DNA from: SAR202 cluster bacterium
Lineage (GTDB): Bacteria > Chloroflexota > Dehalococcoidia > SAR202 > GCA-002694895
Length of the DNA stretch: 9,585 bases
Assembly (NCBI GenBank): GCA_009391605.1
Contig: VFGQ01000133.1
Span: forward strand, 1-9,585
Direction: 5' to 3'
Of this stretch, positions 6,230-9,585 are shown one piece after another. Made by a program: the position numbers and the translations under genes. The notes below the pieces were generated by a model. That model saw nothing but the letters and a program-made list of their open reading frames with translations. It had not been told where the DNA came from and did not search any database. The first letter of the stretch is position 1. Every line of letters starts with the position of its first letter.

Positions 6230-7314
6230 TGGAGAGCATTAAAAACAGTATAACCTTTTCAGGTGATGGATTACCTAATTCACCACAAATTCTCGCTGAC
6301 AATATTAAAAATTTACCAAATATTAATGATATTAAACCTGACTCTTATTCAATTGGGGGAATTGTTGAGGATCTTGAATTAAAATTTTCAAAAATATTTA
6401 ATAAAGAAAAATCAATTTTTTTACCCACAGGAACTTTAGCAAATCACTTAGCTATAAGAGAATTATCTGGTGTTAACTCCAAAGTAATAGTTCCTGAGCA
6501 AAGTCATATTTACCAAGATTCAGGCGATACATTACAATCTTTAAGCGGAATAAATTTAATACCATCAGGATTAAATTCACCATGCTATGAATTATCTGAA
6601 CTGAAAGAAATAATTTCCAAAAACAATATATCAAGAGTGCCAAAAAAAATCGGATGTATTGTTATAGAAAGCCCGGTAAGAAGACAACAAGGTAAGGTAA
6701 TACCATATGAACAGATGAAACTTATTACAGATTTCGCTAAAAGCAATAATATTAAAACACATCTAGATGGAGCTCGGATATATATGATGAGTGCTGCAAC
6801 AAAGATTCCAATACAAAAATATTCAAGCATATTTGATACAGTTTATTGTTCATTATGGAAATACTTTGGCGCTCCCTGGGGAGCTATTCTGTCTGGCCCA
6901 GAAAAAATTATAGAAGGAATGCAACATACTCGCAGAATGTTTGGAGGCAGTATCCCAAATAGTAGTTTAAATGCTGCAATCATATTAAACGGGATAAGTA
7001 ATTTTGAGAATAAAATGAATAATGCATACGATCAAGGTATTATTCTTTTTAAAATGTTAAATGATTCTGAAAAATTTAAAATTTATTTTAATGATAATCA
7101 TAGCAATGTCTTTCAAATGCATGTTGATACCAAAGATAATTACAACAAAATAAAATCAAATTTAATTAATAATAATATTTATTTACCTGATCTTAATAGA
7201 GAAACTTACGGTATTATAAATAGTAAGAATACAGTTGATATTAGAATAAATATATCTTTGTTAAATCAACCAATTGAAGAAATATATAAGCATTTTATGA
7301 ATGCAACATCGTAA
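6229..7314 (+). CDS. Threonine-aldolase-like beta-eliminating lyase family protein
   Basis: This 361-residue PLP protein resembles low-specificity L-threonine aldolases. It has PTGTLANHLAIR (66-77), a cofactor-stacking histidine H93 in EQSHIYQ, the PLP-nitrogen aspartate and following arginine in HLDGAR (D180, R183), the Schiff-base lysine K211 in SLWKYFGAPWGA, and RRMFGG (235-240). Classical enzymes of the family split L-threonine or related beta-hydroxy amino acids to glycine and an aldehyde. The N-terminus differs from the classical form: SGDGLPNSP (11-19) replaces the DLRSDTVT-type start, and SYSIGG (39-44) replaces the GDDVYGED-type loop. IESPVRR (146-152) takes the place of the usual ENTHN-type segment. 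This points to a distinct subgroup whose substrate may not be threonine. It overlaps the aminotransferase stop by one base (TAATG) and must be in the same operon. Confidence 0.87.
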   Translation: MESIKNSITFSGDGLPNSPQILADNIKNLPNINDIKPDSYSIGGIVEDLELKFSKIFNKEKSIFLPTGTLANHLAIRELSGVNSKVIVPEQSHIYQDSGDTLQSLSGINLIPSGLNSPCYELSELKEIISKNNISRVPKKIGCIVIESPVRRQQGKVIPYEQMKLITDFAKSNNIKTHLDGARIYMMSAATKIPIQKYSSIFDTVYCSLWKYFGAPWGAILSGPEKIIEGMQHTRRMFGGSIPNSSLNAAIILNGISNFENKMNNAYDQGIILFKMLNDSEKFKIYFNDNHSNVFQMHVDTKDNYNKIKSNLINNNIYLPDLNRETYGIINSKNTVDIRINISLLNQPIEEIYKHFMNATS

Positions 7315-7321
7315 TTTACCA

Positions 7322-7350
7322 TTGACTGATAAATGTCCTCTAATTATAAT
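7322..7350 (+). promoter_or_regulatory. Near-consensus sigma-70-type promoter for dnaN
   Basis: TTGACT (7322-7327) and TATAAT (7345-7350) are separated by exactly 17 bases in the 54-base gap before dnaN. The expected transcription start at about 7356-7358 leaves a leader of only ~11-13 bases, containing AGAG (7358-7361) 7 bases before ATG 7369. CTCTA (7338-7342) and TAGAG (7357-7361) form a short inverted repeat around the -10, a weak operator candidate. This promoter would separate dnaN from the catabolic genes upstream. Confidence 0.72.
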
Positions 7351-7368
7351 TTTTTATAGAGAATCAAT

Positions 7369-8496
7369 ATGAAATTACAATGTACACAAGAAAATTTAGA
7401 TAAAGCTTTAAGTAATATTTCAAGAGCAGTTGCAAGCAGAACTACATTACCAATTACACAAAATGTTCTTTTAAAAGCAAACAATGGAAAATTGCAACTT
7501 TCAGCTACTAATCTTGAAATGGCAATTAATACATGGATAGGTTGTGAAATATCGGATGAAGGTGAAACTACCATCCCTGCAAGGATTTTTACAGATTTAA
7601 TTAAATCTTACCCTAATGATAATATCGATTTAAATTTAAATAATAATAATAATCTGATTATAAAATGTGGGCCATATAATTCAAATTTAATTACACAATC
7701 AAGTGATGAATTTCCCCCTATACCGGAATCTGATTCTCTTGATCCAACTTTTACAATTTCACCATCATCTTTTAACAAATTAATAAATAGTGTTATTTTC
7801 TCTGCAGCTCAAGATCAATCTAGACCAGTTCTTACTGGAGTTAAATTTTCAATTACAAATAATATATTAACCTTAGCTACGGCTGATGGCTTTAGATTAT
7901 CAATAATTTCTTTTGAATTAGCAAATGAAAATATTCCAGAAATCGATTTTATAGTTCCAGCAAAATCTTTACTTGAAGTTTCGAGAATTCTCGCATTTAC
8001 AAAGGATGATGTATCAATTTTTATGACTAAGGCATCAAATCAAGTAATTTTTAAAATGGACAATTATCAACTTACAACAACATTAACTCAAGGAAACTTT
8101 CCAGATTTCAACTCACTTATACCTGACAGCAATTCAACTTCATGCACTATTCCAAAAATAAATTTCAAATCAGCAGTAAGAAGCTTAGGTGTCTTAGCAA
8201 AAGATGGTAATGGCATTATAAGACTTGAAATTTCTAGTTCTGAACAAAATCAAAATTTACTTATGTCATCCAAAACAGATGAATTAGGAGAAAATTCTGT
8301 CATATTAGAAATCAATTCATCAGGTGAGGATTCGAAAATTGCATTTAATAGTAAATATTTGTCTGATGTATTAGATGTAATTGATGGTGAAAATGTTATT
8401 CTAGAAATAAATGGGGATTCTAACCCAGGCTTAATTAAACCTGAAAATAATTCTGAATATATTCATATTGTCATGCCAATGTTTGTACAATGGTGA
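7369..8496 (+). CDS. dnaN: DNA polymerase III subunit beta (sliding clamp)
   Basis: This 375-residue protein is a complete beta clamp of normal length (family ~365-380), made of three similar domains of ~120 residues. It forms a ring dimer that tethers DNA polymerase III and other clamp-binding proteins to DNA. Diagnostic blocks are SRAVASRTTLPITQNVLL (18-35) in domain I, RPVLTGVKF (152-160) and ATADGFRLS (170-178) in domain II, GNFPDFNSLIP (242-252) at the domain II/III junction, FNSKYLSDVLD (326-336), and VMPMFVQW (368-375) at the C-terminus, where the MPM residues help form the protein-binding cleft. ADGFRLS and the MFVQW ending differ from the common ATDGHRL and MPMRL forms and recall Chloroflexota clamps (inference). 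It has its own strong promoter and is not next to dnaA or recF. The ATG start fits the family N-terminus. Confidence 0.97.
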   Translation: MKLQCTQENLDKALSNISRAVASRTTLPITQNVLLKANNGKLQLSATNLEMAINTWIGCEISDEGETTIPARIFTDLIKSYPNDNIDLNLNNNNNLIIKCGPYNSNLITQSSDEFPPIPESDSLDPTFTISPSSFNKLINSVIFSAAQDQSRPVLTGVKFSITNNILTLATADGFRLSIISFELANENIPEIDFIVPAKSLLEVSRILAFTKDDVSIFMTKASNQVIFKMDNYQLTTTLTQGNFPDFNSLIPDSNSTSCTIPKINFKSAVRSLGVLAKDGNGIIRLEISSSEQNQNLLMSSKTDELGENSVILEINSSGEDSKIAFNSKYLSDVLDVIDGENVILEINGDSNPGLIKPENNSEYIHIVMPMFVQW

Positions 8497-8528
8497 TTTA
8501 ATCATTTCAAATAGCTTTTCTATCAATT

Positions 8529-9023
8529 TTGCAATTACTTATATCAAATAATGAAATTAAAAATGCAATAAAATTATTTGCTGATAAAATAAATTCTAAT
8601 TATCAAAATAAAGAAGTAATTATTATTGCTATATTAAAAGGGTCAGTTTTATTTTTGCGGGACCTTTACGAGTATCTCGATTTTGAAAATTCAATAGAGT
8701 ATGTAGATATTTCATCTTATAAAGGCAAAAATAGAAATAAAATTGTATCACTTCCTTTTAATGTAAATGTAAAAAATCAAAATATATTGATCATTGATGA
8801 TATTTGTGACACTGGTAATACTTTAAGTTTTATCACAAATTTAATAAAAAGAAATAATCCCAAAAGTATTAGAACTTCAGTATTATTAAAGAAAAAAATT
8901 CAAAATAGTAAATTCATTCCAGATGATTATTTATTCTTAATTCCTGATAAATTTGTTGTAGGTTATGGCCTTGATTTTAATGAAAAACATAGGTTTCTTA
9001 ACCAAATTTATACCTTAGATTGA
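8529..9023 (+). CDS. hpt: Hypoxanthine phosphoribosyltransferase
   Basis: This 164-residue protein is a purine-salvage phosphoribosyltransferase that makes IMP (and perhaps GMP) from hypoxanthine or guanine and PRPP. It shows the LKGS loop (36-39) that binds pyrophosphate, the PRPP-binding strand ILIIDDICDTGNTL (86-99) with acidic pair D90-D91 and general-base candidate D94, a lysine-rich LLKKK segment (119-123) at the purine-binding lysine, and VVGYGLDFNEKHR (143-155) with Mg-site candidate D149. The mobile loop starting SSYKG (62-66) is shorter than in many bacterial enzymes. The start is TTG 8529: a TAA at 8499-8501 closes the frame upstream and no ATG or GTG lies between. No Shine-Dalgarno is visible. 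It follows dnaN by 32 bases without a clear promoter, so readthrough from the dnaN promoter is likely. Confidence 0.92.
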   Translation: MQLLISNNEIKNAIKLFADKINSNYQNKEVIIIAILKGSVLFLRDLYEYLDFENSIEYVDISSYKGKNRNKIVSLPFNVNVKNQNILIIDDICDTGNTLSFITNLIKRNNPKSIRTSVLLKKKIQNSKFIPDDYLFLIPDKFVVGYGLDFNEKHRFLNQIYTLD

Positions 9024-9028
9024 ATAAA

Positions 9029-9585
9029 TTAATTACCCCAATAGGCTATTGTTCCATTAAATAATATTTCAGATTTAGGTTTAGTATTTAAATCTGAAAT
9101 TAATATAATGTTTGAATTTTTATCAACAGAATTATCATTAACATTATTAAAAACTAAATTACCAGATATTAGTAATTTCAAACTATCAGGCGACCAAATA
9201 TTATGTGATTGTGCAAATTGATCTGAAAATATAATCATTTCAAGTTGTTCAGGTGATAATTTCAATGTAAACATTTTTTTTAATTCCAAATTATCAATAT
9301 TGAGAATATGTAAATCATAGTACTCATTATTTTGATTTGCTGTAAATAATGCAATTTTACTAGAATCAGGAGCCCAAAAGTAACCTATAGGAGCATTAGT
9401 AATTTCAATAATTTCAGACATATCGTCTGTTTTATACAAGGCAAGGGAATCATATAAAGCTGTAGGATAAAATTTAGACTTAAGTACACTTAAATATGAT
9501 TTGTCAGGTGAAATATTTATTAATGGATAATCTTCTGAAGTATTTATAAATTTTGAAGTGTCATTTAAAATGTCATTTTTTACAA
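9029..9585 (-). CDS. TolB/PD40-type beta-propeller protein, C-terminal part (5' end outside window)
   Basis: The minus-strand frame is open from the stop at 9029-9031 to the right edge (about 185 residues), so the start lies outside; a TTG at 9439 is internal. The sequence repeats the PD40 beta-propeller signature of a hydrophobic residue, S/A-P-D, then a short strand: ISPDKSYLSV, WAPDSSKIALF and WSPDSLKLLISG, followed by a closing GTIAYWGN strand. Such propellers occur in TolB and in many exported or lipoprotein-anchored bacterial proteins of unknown role. The spacing of the three motifs (roughly 50-70 residues) fits successive blades. The N-terminus, where a signal peptide would be, is not in the window, so location and function cannot be fixed. 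It converges on the hpt gene with 5 bases between stops. Confidence 0.72.
   Translation of the reverse strand, partial: VKNDILNDTSKFINTSEDYPLINISPDKSYLSVLKSKFYPTALYDSLALYKTDDMSEIIEITNAPIGYFWAPDSSKIALFTANQNNEYYDLHILNIDNLELKKMFTLKLSPEQLEMIIFSDQFAQSHNIWSPDSLKLLISGNLVFNNVNDNSVDKNSNIILISDLNTKPKSEILFNGTIAYWGN

Noticed and set aside
7315..7368. Replication origin next to dnaN
   Set aside because: No DnaA-box-like TTATCCACA clusters or AT-rich repeat arrays are visible here, and the gap is only 54 bases and filled by a promoter.
9039..9051. Inverted repeat CAATAG-G-CTATTG just past the hpt stop, as a terminator
   Set aside because: With a realistic loop only five AT-rich pairs remain, there is no T-tract, and it lies inside the coding end of the propeller gene.
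1..9585. CRISPR array, transposon, phage or defence system
   Set aside because: No spaced direct repeats, transposase, integrase, nuclease or toxin-antitoxin genes are seen; all ten genes fall into metabolic, replication, salvage or propeller families, with even base composition throughout.

Overview
The window looks like a stretch of chromosome from a low-GC (roughly 30% by eye), gene-dense, probably free-living heterotrophic bacterium. There are ten protein genes, almost no spacer DNA and several short operons. No tRNA, rRNA, CRISPR array, insertion sequence or phage gene is visible. Two details of the sliding clamp (the ADGFRLS motif and the VMPMFVQW C-terminus), together with the mix of CocE/NonD hydrolase, RraA-like aldolase, M19-like protein and many oxidoreductases, recall marine Chloroflexota (SAR202-like). 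That assignment is an inference and was not tested.

Layout. Bases 1-2822 (+) hold a tight three-gene operon: the C-terminal part of a CocE/NonD-type acyl hydrolase, an RraA/HMG-aldolase-fold protein, and an M19 renal-dipeptidase homologue with an incomplete metal site. It meets a minus-strand operon head-on at a hairpin (2812-2846). The minus-strand operon (4921 to 2829) encodes a DAO-family FAD oxidoreductase followed by a D-2-hydroxyacid dehydrogenase of glyoxylate/hydroxypyruvate reductase type. A 120-base divergent control region (4922-5041) separates it from a plus-strand pair (5042-7314): a fold-type-I aminotransferase and a threonine-aldolase-like beta-eliminating lyase, overlapping by one base. 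Housekeeping genes follow: dnaN (7369-8496) behind a near-consensus promoter, then hypoxanthine phosphoribosyltransferase (8529-9023). Converging on the latter is the C-terminal part of a TolB/PD40-type beta-propeller protein that runs off the right edge.

How the genes may work together. The first seven genes read as small-molecule catabolism. A chemically coherent but unproven reading of 2829-7314 is amino-acid to 2-oxoacid to 2-hydroxyacid chemistry: the aldolase/lyase releases glycine or another amino acid, the flavoenzyme or aminotransferase removes nitrogen, and the reductase reduces the resulting glyoxylate or hydroxypyruvate. The hydrolase, RraA-like and M19-like genes would supply ester/amide cleavage and retro-aldol steps on another substrate. 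Nothing here is a clear defence, mobile or secondary-metabolite system. The most interesting points are non-canonical active sites in three enzymes, a shared palindrome at two gene starts of the minus-strand operon, and the bidirectional hairpin.
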